NCBI GenBank assembly: GCA_036961355.1
Contig: JBALVL010000003.1
Location: 62,001 to 126,000, forward strand
From: Motiliproteus sp036961355
GTDB lineage: Bacteria; Pseudomonadota; Gammaproteobacteria; Pseudomonadales; Balneatricaceae
Reading direction: 5' to 3'
DNA length: 64,000 nucleotides
The notes under the pieces: model-generated
Database searches by the model: none
Told to the model about the DNA's origin: nothing
What the model saw: the letters and a program-made list of their open reading frames with translations, nothing else
Translations under genes and position numbers: made by a program
Shown here: positions 37,758 through 45,882 of the stretch, one piece after another
Numbering within the stretch: the stretch's first letter is position 1
Layout of the letters: the number at the start of each line of letters is the position of its first letter

Positions 37758-38180
37758 ATGGCTATGACTGTTCATTGCGATATTGTCAGCGCGGAAGAAG
37801 AGATCTTCTCCGGCCTGGTAGAGTTCGTTTCTCTGACAGGTAGCCTGGGTGATCTGGGTATTACTCCAGGTCACGCTCCTCTGCTTACAGAGATCAGCCC
37901 AGGTCCTGTCGAGCTGAAAAAGCAGGGCGGAGAAGAGCAGATCTTCTACGTTTCTGGTGGCTACCTTGAGGTTCAACCCAACAAGGTTACCATCATGGCG
38001 GATACCGCCATGCGTGCTCACGACATGAACGAAGCGGCTGCTGAAGAAGCGATGCGCCATGCAGAACAGGCGATGAAGGACCAGACGGCGGAGTTCGAAT
38101 TCTCCAAAGCTGCGACTCAATTGGCCGAAGCTGCTGCTCAACTGCGCACCATTCGTCAGATCCGCAAGAAAGTCGGCTAA
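37758..38180 (+). CDS. atpC: ATP synthase subunit epsilon
   Basis: Rotor-associated inhibitory subunit. 140 residues: an N-terminal beta sandwich (VHCDIVSAEEEIFSG, LGDLGITPGHAPLLTEI) and a C-terminal alpha-helical hairpin rich in Ala and Glu. The N-terminal region could begin at either of two Mets (MAMTVHC). It is the last gene of the operon, followed by two terminators. Confidence 0.96.
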   Translation: MAMTVHCDIVSAEEEIFSGLVEFVSLTGSLGDLGITPGHAPLLTEISPGPVELKKQGGEEQIFYVSGGYLEVQPNKVTIMADTAMRAHDMNEAAAEEAMRHAEQAMKDQTAEFEFSKAATQLAEAAAQLRTIRQIRKKVG

Positions 38181-38189
38181 CACCGGCAA

Positions 38190-38219
38190 AATAAAACAGA
38201 CCCAACGTCTGTTTTATTT
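38190..38219 (+). terminator. first terminator after atpC
   Basis: AATAAAACAGAC and GTCTGTTTTATT pair around CCCAAC; the right arm ends in a T-rich run. The symmetric A/T arms allow function in both directions. Confidence 0.85.
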
Positions 38220-38227
38220 ATAATAAG

Positions 38228-38251
38228 GGGCGGCTTCGGTCGCCCTTTTTT
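38228..38251 (+). terminator. second terminator after atpC
   Basis: GGGCGGC and GTCGCCC pair (one G-U) around a TTCG tetraloop, followed by six Ts. It forms a tandem terminator with the preceding one. Confidence 0.9.
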
Positions 38252-38386
38252 GTGCTTGAATTTTCCTGACAACAACGCCAAACGGCTGTCAGGCGGTACC
38301 GAGGGCAGCAAGCGGTTAATGCCTTGTTGTCGCGTAGCAAACGAGCCAATAACAGCGATCGATTAGCACCCCACAGAGGACGACTC

Positions 38387-39763
38387 ATGTCACTGGAAGT
38401 GATCATTCTGGCAGCAGGCCAGGGCACCCGTATGAAATCGAAACTACCAAAGGTGCTGCATGCCGTTGCCGGTAAGCCGATGGTGGGTCATGTGATCGAT
38501 ACAGCCGCGGGTTTGAGTCCGGCGAATACTCATGTAGTTGTTGGCCACGGAGGCGATCAACTACGGCACTATTTTGATAACAACTTCGCACAGCAACAGC
38601 TAATAGTGGTTGAACAGGCGGAGCAGCTGGGTACTGGCCATGCGGTTGATCAGGCGATGCCCGCAGTGGCGGCAGATAGCGTAGCGCTGATTCTCTATGG
38701 CGATGTACCGCTGACTCGGCTGGATACGCTGCAAGCCTTAGTGGCACAGGCTCAAGAAAACAAACTGGCGTTGTTGACCGTGGCGTTGGACAACCCAACC
38801 GGTTACGGTCGCATCGTCCGTGACGACAACGATCAGGTGGTAGCGATTGTCGAGCAGAAAGATGCCACTGAAGCGCAGCTGGCTATCAACGAGATCAACA
38901 CCGGCATCATGGCGTTGCCCGCTAGCTGGCTCAAGCAGTGGTTGCCAAAACTGTCGTCAGACAATGCTCAGGGTGAATATTATTTAACCGATATCATCGC
39001 CATGGCGGCGCAGTCGGGCAAGGTGATTGAAGCAGCGCACCCCAATAGTGAGCAAGAGGTGCAGGGGGTTAATAACCGCTTGCAGCTGGCCGAGCTCGAA
39101 CGCTGGCACCAGCTGCAGCAGGCCAACCACTGGATGACCGAAGGGGTCACACTGGCTGATCCGGCCAGAGTCGACTTCCGCGGCGATATAGTTATTGGTC
39201 AGGATGTTAGCCTCGATATCAATGTGATTCTCGAGGGTAGCGTAACGATCGGTGATAACGTCTCTATCGGTCCAAACTGTGTCATCAAAGACAGCAGCAT
39301 CGCTGCCGGTACGGTGGTTAAAGCCAACTCGATGCTTGATGAGTCGGTGGTGGCTGAGAACTGCGACATAGGCCCCTTCGCCCGGCTGCGCCCCGGTACG
39401 GTGTTAGCGACTAAGGCCAAAATCGGCAATTTTGTCGAGACCAAAAAGACCATCGTTGGTGAAGGCTCCAAGATTAACCACCTCAGTTATGTTGGCGATG
39501 CGGTCTTGGGCAAAGCCGTCAATGTTGGCGCCGGCACTATCACCTGCAACTATGATGGCGTTAACAAGTTTCAGACCGAGATCGGTGACAACGCCTTTAT
39601 CGGTTCCAATACGTCGCTGGTGGCACCGGTTAAAGTGGGTGTCGGCGGCACGACAGGCGCAGGCTCCACCATCACCAAAGCGATCGATGACGGCGCACTG
39701 GGCGTGGCTCGTGGTAAGCAGACCAATCTCAAGAGTTGGAAGCGGCCCGAAAAGCAGGCTTAA
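38387..39763 (+). CDS. glmU: bifunctional UDP-GlcNAc pyrophosphorylase / GlcN-1-P acetyltransferase
   Basis: Makes UDP-GlcNAc for peptidoglycan and LPS. The 458 residues have the N-terminal uridyltransferase (VIILAAGQGTRMKSKLPKVL, YGDVPL) and the C-terminal left-handed beta helix of hexapeptide repeats with acetyltransferase residues (FVETKK, NYDGVNKFQT). The frame is open from ATG 38324, but ATG 38387 has AGAGGA upstream and gives the canonical N-terminus MSLEVIILAAGQG. It precedes glmS, the preceding enzyme of the pathway. Confidence 0.97.
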   Translation: MSLEVIILAAGQGTRMKSKLPKVLHAVAGKPMVGHVIDTAAGLSPANTHVVVGHGGDQLRHYFDNNFAQQQLIVVEQAEQLGTGHAVDQAMPAVAADSVALILYGDVPLTRLDTLQALVAQAQENKLALLTVALDNPTGYGRIVRDDNDQVVAIVEQKDATEAQLAINEINTGIMALPASWLKQWLPKLSSDNAQGEYYLTDIIAMAAQSGKVIEAAHPNSEQEVQGVNNRLQLAELERWHQLQQANHWMTEGVTLADPARVDFRGDIVIGQDVSLDINVILEGSVTIGDNVSIGPNCVIKDSSIAAGTVVKANSMLDESVVAENCDIGPFARLRPGTVLATKAKIGNFVETKKTIVGEGSKINHLSYVGDAVLGKAVNVGAGTITCNYDGVNKFQTEIGDNAFIGSNTSLVAPVKVGVGGTTGAGSTITKAIDDGALGVARGKQTNLKSWKRPEKQA

Positions 39764-39766
39764 TGG

Positions 39767-39820
39767 CTACATTGTTTTAACTACAGTGTTCTAGCTAAAG
39801 CTTTAACTGAAGTGTTTCAA
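39767..39820. repeat. degenerate 14-bp tandem repeat after glmU
   Basis: Four consecutive units start immediately after the stop codon: CTACATTGTTTTAA, CTACAGTGTTCTAG, CTAAAGCTTTAA (12 bp) and CTGAAGTGTTTCAA. They occupy most of the 96-bp glmU-glmS spacer. Confidence 0.65.
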
Positions 39821-39859
39821 CGACATCGTGACTAAATACAGCGAATCAGGGTTTTAATT

Positions 39860-41695
39860 ATGTGTGGCATTGTCGGCGCGATTGCAGAACGTCAGGTATC
39901 AGGTATTTTGCTTGAAGGACTCAAGCGTCTGGAATATCGGGGTTATGACTCGGCCGGTATGGCCGTGCGCGATGGCGCCGACGGTAAGATCCGCAGTACC
40001 CGCCGCTCGGGTAAAGTTGCCGAACTGGCTGCTGCGCTGGAGCAAACCCCGGTTGCCGGCTCAATGGGAATCGCCCATACCCGCTGGGCCACGCACGGTA
40101 AACCCGAGCAGCGTAACGCTCACCCGCATATGTCGGGCGATCGTATCGCCGTGGTGCATAACGGCATCATCGAAAACTTCGAGCGGCTTAAGGCAGAACT
40201 GATCACTAAAGGGTTTGAATTCAGCTCCGATACCGACACCGAAGTGATCGCTCACTTAGTCCACGATAAGCTTAATTCAGGCGTTAGTTTTATTAACGCC
40301 GTCGAGCAAACATTAACTCAGCTTGATGGTGCCTATGCGTTAGCGATCATGGATCAGCAGCAACCGGACCTGATCATGGCCGCCCGCATGGGGAGCCCGT
40401 TGGTGATTGGTGTCGGCATCGGCGAAAACTTCATCGCCTCCGATCCATTGGCGATGTTGCAGGTCACCGATCAGTTTATCTATCTTGATGAGGGCGATAT
40501 CGCCGAAGTGCGGCTCGCCGATATTTCAGTTAGAAACAGTGATGGTGAGTCGGTTGATCATCCGGTGCTGCGCTATGAGCACAGTCAGGATGCCACCGAC
40601 AAGGGAGAATACCGTCACTATATGATGAAAGAGATCTTCGAGCAGCCAGCAGTGGTCACGGCGGTGCTTGAAGGTCGGTTAAGTAAAGACACTGTGCTGG
40701 AGCAGGCATTTGGTGCTGAGGCGGCGGGGATTTTTGACCAGGTCGGTTCGGTTCAGATCATCGCTTGTGGCACCAGTTATCATGCCGGACTGATCGCCAA
40801 GTACTGGATCGAAGAGCTGGTCGGCATTCCGTGTCTTATCGAAGTGGCCAGCGAGTATCGTTACCGCAAAGCGGCGGTACTGCCCAACTCGCTATTTCTG
40901 ACCATCTCACAGTCGGGCGAAACCGCTGATACCTTGGCAGCGTTGCGCGAAGCCAAGCAGGCGGGTTTTCTGGCCTGTTTGACGATCTGTAACGTCCCCG
41001 GCAGCTCGCTGGTACGCGAATCTGATCTGGCGTTGATGACCAACGCCGGCCCCGAGATTGGTGTGGCCTCGACCAAAGCCTTCACCAGCCAGCTTGTAGC
41101 GCTGCTGTTAACCGCACTGGTGCTGGGTCGTCGCCATGGCCTGGCTACTGAAACCGAACAGCAACTGGTTGCCGCGCTGAAACTGTTGCCGCAGCAGCTA
41201 GAACAAGTATTGGCGCTGGACGGACCGATTAAAGCGTTGTCGGAGAAGTTTGCCGATAAGCATCACAGCCTGTTTCTGGGCCGTGGTGCGATGTATCCGG
41301 TCGCTATGGAGGGCGCGCTCAAGCTCAAAGAGATCTCCTATATCCATGCCGAGGCATATCCCGCCGGTGAGCTTAAACACGGGCCGCTGGCGTTGGTTGA
41401 CGCCGACATGCCGGTAATCGTCGTTGCACCCAACAACAGCCTGTTGGAGAAGCTCAAAGCCAATATGCAGGAAGTTCAGGCACGCGGAGGTGAGCTGTAC
41501 GTCTTTGCCGACCAAGCAGCCGGCTTAAGTAACGGCGATGGCATCCATTCGTTGGAGCTGCCCCATATCCACAGCATACTCGGACCGATCCTCTACACCT
41601 TGCCGTTGCAACTGCTGTCGTACCACGTGGCGGTACTCAAAGGCACCGACGTCGACCAGCCACGCAACTTGGCCAAGTCGGTGACGGTGGAGTAA
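39860..41695 (+). CDS. glmS: glutamine-fructose-6-phosphate aminotransferase
   Basis: Converts fructose-6-phosphate and glutamine to glucosamine-6-phosphate. 611 residues: class II glutamine amidotransferase domain with the catalytic Cys2 (MCGIVGA), then two SIS domains (CGTSYHAGL, SQSGETADTLAAL, GVASTKAFTSQL). The C-terminal sequence QPRNLAKSVTVE is intact, and its DNA forms the usual Tn7 recognition site. No Tn7-type element is seen downstream. Confidence 0.98.
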   Translation: MCGIVGAIAERQVSGILLEGLKRLEYRGYDSAGMAVRDGADGKIRSTRRSGKVAELAAALEQTPVAGSMGIAHTRWATHGKPEQRNAHPHMSGDRIAVVHNGIIENFERLKAELITKGFEFSSDTDTEVIAHLVHDKLNSGVSFINAVEQTLTQLDGAYALAIMDQQQPDLIMAARMGSPLVIGVGIGENFIASDPLAMLQVTDQFIYLDEGDIAEVRLADISVRNSDGESVDHPVLRYEHSQDATDKGEYRHYMMKEIFEQPAVVTAVLEGRLSKDTVLEQAFGAEAAGIFDQVGSVQIIACGTSYHAGLIAKYWIEELVGIPCLIEVASEYRYRKAAVLPNSLFLTISQSGETADTLAALREAKQAGFLACLTICNVPGSSLVRESDLALMTNAGPEIGVASTKAFTSQLVALLLTALVLGRRHGLATETEQQLVAALKLLPQQLEQVLALDGPIKALSEKFADKHHSLFLGRGAMYPVAMEGALKLKEISYIHAEAYPAGELKHGPLALVDADMPVIVVAPNNSLLEKLKANMQEVQARGGELYVFADQAAGLSNGDGIHSLELPHIHSILGPILYTLPLQLLSYHVAVLKGTDVDQPRNLAKSVTVE

Positions 41696-41752
41696 GACAG
41701 ACCGGCGTCATGTTGGGGCTTGTGAGAGAGTAATAAAGAATCATACTGAGTA

Positions 41753-41766
41753 ATAAAGTTACATAC
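41753..41766 (+). repeat. 14-bp direct repeat, left copy (ATAAAGTTACATAC)
   Basis: A near-identical copy (13 of 14 bases) lies at 43767-43780. The two bracket the toxin-antitoxin gene pair. They could be traces of insertion of a 2-kb segment, but chance is not excluded. Confidence 0.4.
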
Positions 41767-41768
41767 TT

Positions 41769-41818
41769 AAAACCACCTCGCTGATGCTCATAAGATGAGC
41801 AGAGCTGGTGGTTTTTTT
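41769..41818 (+). terminator. terminator after glmS
   Basis: AAAACCACC pairs with GGTGGTTTT at the base, and TGCTCAT with ATGAGCA at the top, giving a two-tier stem followed by seven Ts. It is 73 bp after the glmS stop. The rest of the 478-bp gap up to 42173 has no clear gene; its last 55 bp are the promoter of the next operon. Confidence 0.88.
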
Positions 41819-42119
41819 ATGTCTTGAAGGTAGTGTTGCAGCTAGTTTTACTTGACCATATGTGGACGTCATCGGTACTACAAGGCTTAATGCATATCGG
41901 TTAGCTGCTACGTGTTCAAGAGGATTACCTATTGAATATATGGATGCCTATAGCGTCGGCCAATCTAAGATTGGTAGAGAATAAATAAGCATCAATGCTG
42001 TTGGAGCGGATAAGACAGCGGCTGACCATATACGAGGGATTTTGTGCTGGATAGCATCAAGTAACGTAATAACCTGCAGAGAAATGGATTTCTATGAATG
42101 AATTTCATGTTAAATATTG

Positions 42120-42161
42120 TTCCCATTATGGGAAGTTTGTTTATAATTCCCGTGCTGGGAA
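42120..42161 (+). promoter_or_regulatory. autoregulated promoter with two 15-bp operators
   Basis: TTCCCATTATGGGAA (42120-42134, perfect palindrome) and TTCCCGTGCTGGGAA (42147-42161, same outer arms) lie 27 bp apart. A perfect TATAAT (42142-42147) sits between and touches the second. Binding of the downstream HTH protein would block the promoter, as in classical toxin-antitoxin operons. Confidence 0.8.
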
Positions 42162-42173
42162 CTGGAGGGGCGT

Positions 42174-42458
42174 GTGAAGGTCTTAGGACGAGACAAGCTT
42201 GTGACTTTTTATACCCAGCATGCCAATTCTAAGAAGGCTTTGGACGCTTGGTTTAATGAAGCGGAAGCAGCTAACTGGAAGACCTCTCAAGATATAAGGA
42301 ATCGTTATAGAAGCGCAGATTTTATCGCAGATAACCGGGTCATCTTCAATATTAAGGGCAATCACTACCGGTTAGTAGTGAAGGTGCGCTATCAGAATGG
42401 AATCGTCGTTGTCGAGTGGATTGGCACCCACGCTGAGTACGACAAAAAGACCTTTTAG
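42174..42458 (+). CDS. higB: HigB-family mRNA interferase toxin
   Basis: 94-residue RelE-fold toxin of type II toxin-antitoxin systems. The family pattern is clear: WKTSQDIRNRYRSADFI, then RVIFNIKGNHYRLVVKV and the final IGTHAEYDKKTF. Such toxins cleave mRNA on the ribosome. The GTG start at 42174 is preceded by GGAGGGG. Toxin-first order with the antitoxin 13 bp downstream is the typical Hig arrangement. Confidence 0.9.
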   Translation: MKVLGRDKLVTFYTQHANSKKALDAWFNEAEAANWKTSQDIRNRYRSADFIADNRVIFNIKGNHYRLVVKVRYQNGIVVVEWIGTHAEYDKKTF

Positions 42459-42471
42459 GCAGGAGCCTGCG

Positions 42472-43671
42472 ATGCACTACTTTAAAATTATCCGAACAGA
42501 TCAAGAGCATGAGCAGGCATTGGCTCATCTGATGGCTCTGATGGATATGGATCCTGCGCCTGAAACCTCTGAGGCTGACGAGCTGGATGTATTGGCTCTA
42601 CTTATCGAGCGCTATGAGCAGGAACAATTTCCTATAGATTTACCAGAACCTATCGAAGCGATTAAGTTTCGTATGGACCAAGCGGAGCTGGTTCAGAGAG
42701 ATCTCATTCCCTATCTAGGCTCCGCATCTAAAGTTTCCGAAGTTTTGAATGGTAAGCGATCTTTAAGCTTAAATATGATCCGGAGCCTGAGTGAAGGTCT
42801 TGGGATTTCTGCAGATGTATTGATTAGAGAACCAATACAGTTGAAAGCCAATGATAAGGATATCGACTGGCAAGCATTTCCATTGGCTGAGATGCGAAAG
42901 CGTGGGTACTTTCCAGCTTTTACCGGTTCACTTCGAGATCTGAAAGAGTATGCTGCCGAGAAAATAGGAGGCTTTCTATCAACGGTTCCTAGCGGTTTTT
43001 CATTACAGCCTGCCATGTTACGTACTAGCGCACACCTTAGATCAAACGACAAAGAAACGGATACATATGCGCTATGGGCATGGCAGGTAAAAGTATTGCA
43101 GCTGGCTCAGGAAGATAAGCTAGAAATACGCTATCAGCCAGGCACTGTAGACCTGAACTTCATGCGTAAGTTAGCGCAAGAATCTTGGTCTGATAAGGGA
43201 CCGCTGATCGCGAAAGAATATTTGAATAAGTATGGAATCCATTTAATTGTAGAGCCCCACTTACCAAAGACCTATCTAGATGGCGCTGTCTGTAAAACAG
43301 CCGACGGGCGTCCTGTTATCGCAATGACGTTACGTCATGACAAGCTAGATAACTTTTGGTTTACATTGATGCACGAGCTTGCACATATTGCGTTGCACCT
43401 TGATGGCACCGAAAGCTGGTTTATTGATGATCTTGATGCTTCAGGCGTCGATATCCTTGAGCAAGAAGCAGACGCTTTGGCTCAAGAGGCATTGCTTCCA
43501 GTTGACGCCTTGTCTCGCGAAAACCTAGGTGATTCTAGTGTTGTTGCTGAAGTAGCTAAAGAGTTTCATCTTAATCCATGTATATTGGCTGGACGCTTAC
43601 GTCATGAAACCAGCAATCATCGACTGTTCGGCATGCTATTTCGAGAGAAAATTCGCCATATCTTCGAGTAA
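42472..43671 (+). CDS. HigA-like antitoxin fused to an ImmA/IrrE metallopeptidase domain
   Basis: 399 residues. The first ~120 match the HigA antitoxin layout: an acidic N-terminal segment, then an Xre-type helix-turn-helix at about 62-117 (SASKVSEVLNGKRSLSLNMI). Residues ~225-399 form an ImmA/IrrE-like zinc peptidase with HELAH at 301-305 and the downstream ligand motif QEAD near 331-334. A classical HigA of this group has only about 120-140 residues, so this is a fusion. The frame upstream of ATG 42472 belongs to the toxin overlap; GGCAGGAG precedes the chosen start. It probably neutralises the toxin and represses the promoter. Confidence 0.88.
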   Translation: MHYFKIIRTDQEHEQALAHLMALMDMDPAPETSEADELDVLALLIERYEQEQFPIDLPEPIEAIKFRMDQAELVQRDLIPYLGSASKVSEVLNGKRSLSLNMIRSLSEGLGISADVLIREPIQLKANDKDIDWQAFPLAEMRKRGYFPAFTGSLRDLKEYAAEKIGGFLSTVPSGFSLQPAMLRTSAHLRSNDKETDTYALWAWQVKVLQLAQEDKLEIRYQPGTVDLNFMRKLAQESWSDKGPLIAKEYLNKYGIHLIVEPHLPKTYLDGAVCKTADGRPVIAMTLRHDKLDNFWFTLMHELAHIALHLDGTESWFIDDLDASGVDILEQEADALAQEALLPVDALSRENLGDSSVVAEVAKEFHLNPCILAGRLRHETSNHRLFGMLFREKIRHIFE

Positions 43672-44174
43672 TAAGGAGGCATTTTCAGGCACTTCCGCTG
43701 CCCAACTTTCCCGGTACTGCCTGGTTCTCGATAGCTAGCAAGTTCCCACTTCATTTTCTGTTGGCTATAAAGTTACATGCGCTAAGCAATGTTTTCTTTT
43801 GAATGGCCAAAGCAGCTTAGGATGGGGAGGACTTTTAGTATGATACTTTATTACTGGTTATTTCAGACTGCAGAGAAAGTGTCGATTTTGATACCGATGT
43901 GGGGGGTGTCTCACGCACAACGCCATCACGAGGGATAAGAGATTATAAATTCTGGCTTGGTGCAGGGTTGTGTGAGCTAAGTGGTTATGAAGTTAGGCGC
44001 AAAGAGTTTTATCCGCTTAAATCAAAAATTGAGCAAATTGGAATCAATAAGTAATTAATATTGCGTTGTTTTTAACAAGCAGGCTTTGCAGACGCTAGTT
44101 ACGCTACATGTTGTGCTGGCGCTACCCCCCCCCCCCCCCCCCCCCCGGAATCGCTTCCGGGGGGGGGCTGGTCG
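43672..44174. other. 503-bp spacer without a recognisable gene
   Basis: It contains the right copy of the 14-bp direct repeat (43767-43780). A plus-strand frame without a start codon runs from about 43843 to 44054; it reads through RDYKFWLGAGLCELSGYEV and ends IEQIGINK, and could be the 3' remnant of a lost gene. The C22/G9 hairpin lies at the right end. AT content is higher than in the flanking core genes. Confidence 0.45.
44125..44167 (-). repeat. C22 homopolymer forming a 13-bp hairpin with a G9 run
   Basis: 22 consecutive C (44125-44146) are followed by GGAATCGCTTCC and nine G (44159-44167). The last nine C plus GGAA can pair with TTCC plus G9 around TCGC. It starts 8 bp beyond the fumarylacetoacetase stop. 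It lacks a T run, so a normal intrinsic terminator is not supported. Homopolymers this long are unstable in replication and error-prone in sequencing. Confidence 0.75.
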
Positions 44175-45488
44175 TTATCGAACTTTAGCCGGGGCGACGT
44201 AGCTGACGCATTCACCGAAGCCGATGCGGGCGAAGCCGGGTTTTTCACACCAGCCGCGCAGAATAACCCCGTCGCCATCTTCCAGGAAGGTCCGGCTTTC
44301 GCCATTATCCAGCTTGATCGACTGCTTGCCGCCGTTACTGAGTTCCAACAGCGAGCCAGCTTCTTCGGCGGCGGGACCCGACTGGGTGCCACTGCCTAAA
44401 AAATCACCCGGCATCAGGTTGCAGCCGTTAACGGTATGGTGAGCGACCATCTGCGCCACGGTCCAGTAGGAGTGACTGAAGTTGGACCGGGAAAGTCGCT
44501 GTGCCGGTGTTCCCTGGTTGCGCATCGATTCGGTTTCCAGCAATACCTCAAGTTCGATATCCAGTGCGCCGCTGTCAAGGTTGTGTTGGGAGCTGAGGTA
44601 GGTCAGCGGTTGCGGATCGTCGCTGTCGCGGCTCCAGCTGGTACGGAAAGGGGCTAGGGCCTCAAGCGTGATGATCCAGGGTGAAACCGTGGAGGCGAAA
44701 TTCTTGGCCAGAAACGGTCCCAGAGGCTGGTATTCCCAAGCTTGAATATCGCGCGCCGACCAGTCGTTGAACAGGCACATACCGAATACATGGTTATCGC
44801 TGTCGTCCAGTTTAATCGGATCGCCCAGTTCATTACCGGCACCGATATAGATGCCGACTTCCAGCTCGTAGTCCAACCGCTTACAAGGGCCGAGACTAGG
44901 CTCAGCTGCGTCCGGGGCCTTGGTCTGGCCGTAGGGGCGTGGGAAGGTCTGGCCGGAGATGCCGATGGATGAGCTGCGACCGTGATAGCCGATAGGGACC
45001 CACTTGTAGTTGGGTAGCAGCGGGTTGTCGGGGCGAAACAGTTTGCCGACGGTAGTGGCGTGGTGGATCGAGGTATAAAAATCGGTGTAGTCGCCAATTC
45101 GGGCCGGTACTTGATACTCGGCCTCGGATTGAGGCACCAAGCAGCTTGTCAGTGCGGCCTGATGAGGAGATGCCTGGCGAAGCAGTTCGGATAGCGCCAG
45201 ACGCAGAGCAGACCAATACTTAGGCCCCAGCGCCATCATGGCGTTAAGACTGTCGTCGCAGCCAGCTTGAAGCGCGACTGCAGCGTCGTTTTGCGCCAGT
45301 TGAGCGGCGTTTAATGCTGCCAGGTCGACGATCTGGTCGCCGATGGCGACACCACCGCGGAACGCATCGTCGCTGCCGCGTTGGCGGAATACTGCGAAGG
45401 GCAGGTTCTGAATGGGGAATTCGCAATCGGACTGGTTAGCCGATTCAATCCAGCTTGTCAGCGCGGCGTCATGGGTTTGGTTCAACAT
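44175..45488 (-). CDS. fahA: fumarylacetoacetase
   Basis: Hydrolyses fumarylacetoacetate to fumarate and acetoacetate, the last step of homogentisate breakdown. At 437 residues it is the long two-domain type (N-terminal SH3-like domain and C-terminal FAH domain), not the ~230-residue fumarylpyruvate hydrolase. Key parts: DFYTSIHHATTVGKLFRP, the metal-binding LDYELEVGIYIG and FNDWSARDIQAWEYQPLG, and GSGTQSGP. It is the last gene of the minus-strand half of the catabolic locus. A terminator-like hairpin lies just before its ribosome site. Confidence 0.95.
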   Translation of the reverse strand: MLNQTHDAALTSWIESANQSDCEFPIQNLPFAVFRQRGSDDAFRGGVAIGDQIVDLAALNAAQLAQNDAAVALQAGCDDSLNAMMALGPKYWSALRLALSELLRQASPHQAALTSCLVPQSEAEYQVPARIGDYTDFYTSIHHATTVGKLFRPDNPLLPNYKWVPIGYHGRSSSIGISGQTFPRPYGQTKAPDAAEPSLGPCKRLDYELEVGIYIGAGNELGDPIKLDDSDNHVFGMCLFNDWSARDIQAWEYQPLGPFLAKNFASTVSPWIITLEALAPFRTSWSRDSDDPQPLTYLSSQHNLDSGALDIELEVLLETESMRNQGTPAQRLSRSNFSHSYWTVAQMVAHHTVNGCNLMPGDFLGSGTQSGPAAEEAGSLLELSNGGKQSIKLDNGESRTFLEDGDGVILRGWCEKPGFARIGFGECVSYVAPAKVR

Positions 45489-45506
45489 GGGCTCGTATTC
45501 CTGAGT

Positions 45507-45533
45507 AAAAAAGCGGGGGAGACATGCTCCCCC
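45507..45533 (-). terminator. terminator or attenuator directly upstream of fahA
   Basis: On the minus strand GGGGGAG pairs with CTCCCCC around CATGT, then GC and six Ts. The T run ends only 18 bp before the fahA start codon. It would end transcripts from the upstream genes unless read through, so it may set the level of fahA expression. Confidence 0.75.
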
Positions 45534-45557
45534 ATTCTAGGTCTTTGGTTCTACCTT

Positions 45558-45641
45558 GGTGCTTGTAGATAGGTATTTGTACAAGGGTGCTTGTAGATAG
45601 CTGCGTGTACATTGGTGTAGTACATAGGTGTTTGCACAGCT
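45558..45641. repeat. 28-bp tandem repeat, three units
   Basis: Units start at 45558, 45586 and 45614. The first two share GGTGCTTGTAGATAG exactly; the third begins GGTGTAGTACATAG. All contain a TGTAC or TGCAC core near the end. The array starts right after the stop codon of the DUF2783 gene (minus strand) and precedes the fahA attenuator. Confidence 0.7.
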
Positions 45642-45647
45642 CGTATC

Positions 45648-45872
45648 CTAGACACCTTCGCGGGCGGTAGCCAGCGCTTGACGAAGTACTTCAAGGTCAC
45701 CGATATGGTTGGCTAATAGTAATACCAGCCGGGCATTTACTATCTCACTCTGTTCTTCGGACAGGTCGAGATGGGTCTCAATCAGTGATTCATAGAAGTC
45801 GTCACCCGGGCGGTAGGCCCGAAAGTAGCGTTTATTGGCCTGATGGAAGTTGGATTCAGTATTGAGGTTCAT
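45648..45872 (-). CDS. DUF2783 small protein
   Basis: 74 residues, soluble and acidic, with the family pattern DDFYESLIETHLDLSEEQSE and NARLVLLLANHIGDLEVL. DUF2783 proteins of this size are usually encoded next to flavin hydroxylases of aromatic degradation, as here, but their role is not known. The start at 45872 has AGGAGAAG upstream; a longer frame extends back into the hydroxylase gene and is not used. It lies 10 bp after the FAD hydroxylase stop, so it is cotranscribed. Confidence 0.85.
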   Translation of the reverse strand: MNLNTESNFHQANKRYFRAYRPGDDFYESLIETHLDLSEEQSEIVNARLVLLLANHIGDLEVLRQALATAREGV

Positions 45873-45882
45873 AATCTTCTCC

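Noticed and set aside
38324..38386. Longer glmU start at 38324
   Set aside because: The extra 21 residues are not found in the family, and a good ribosome site precedes ATG 38387.
41696..41760. Tn7-like insertion downstream of glmS
   Set aside because: The glmS end is an intact attachment sequence, but no Tn7-type end repeats or tns genes are visible in the window.
45558..45641. CRISPR array
   Set aside because: The 28-bp units follow each other without spacers, are degenerate and no cas genes are nearby.
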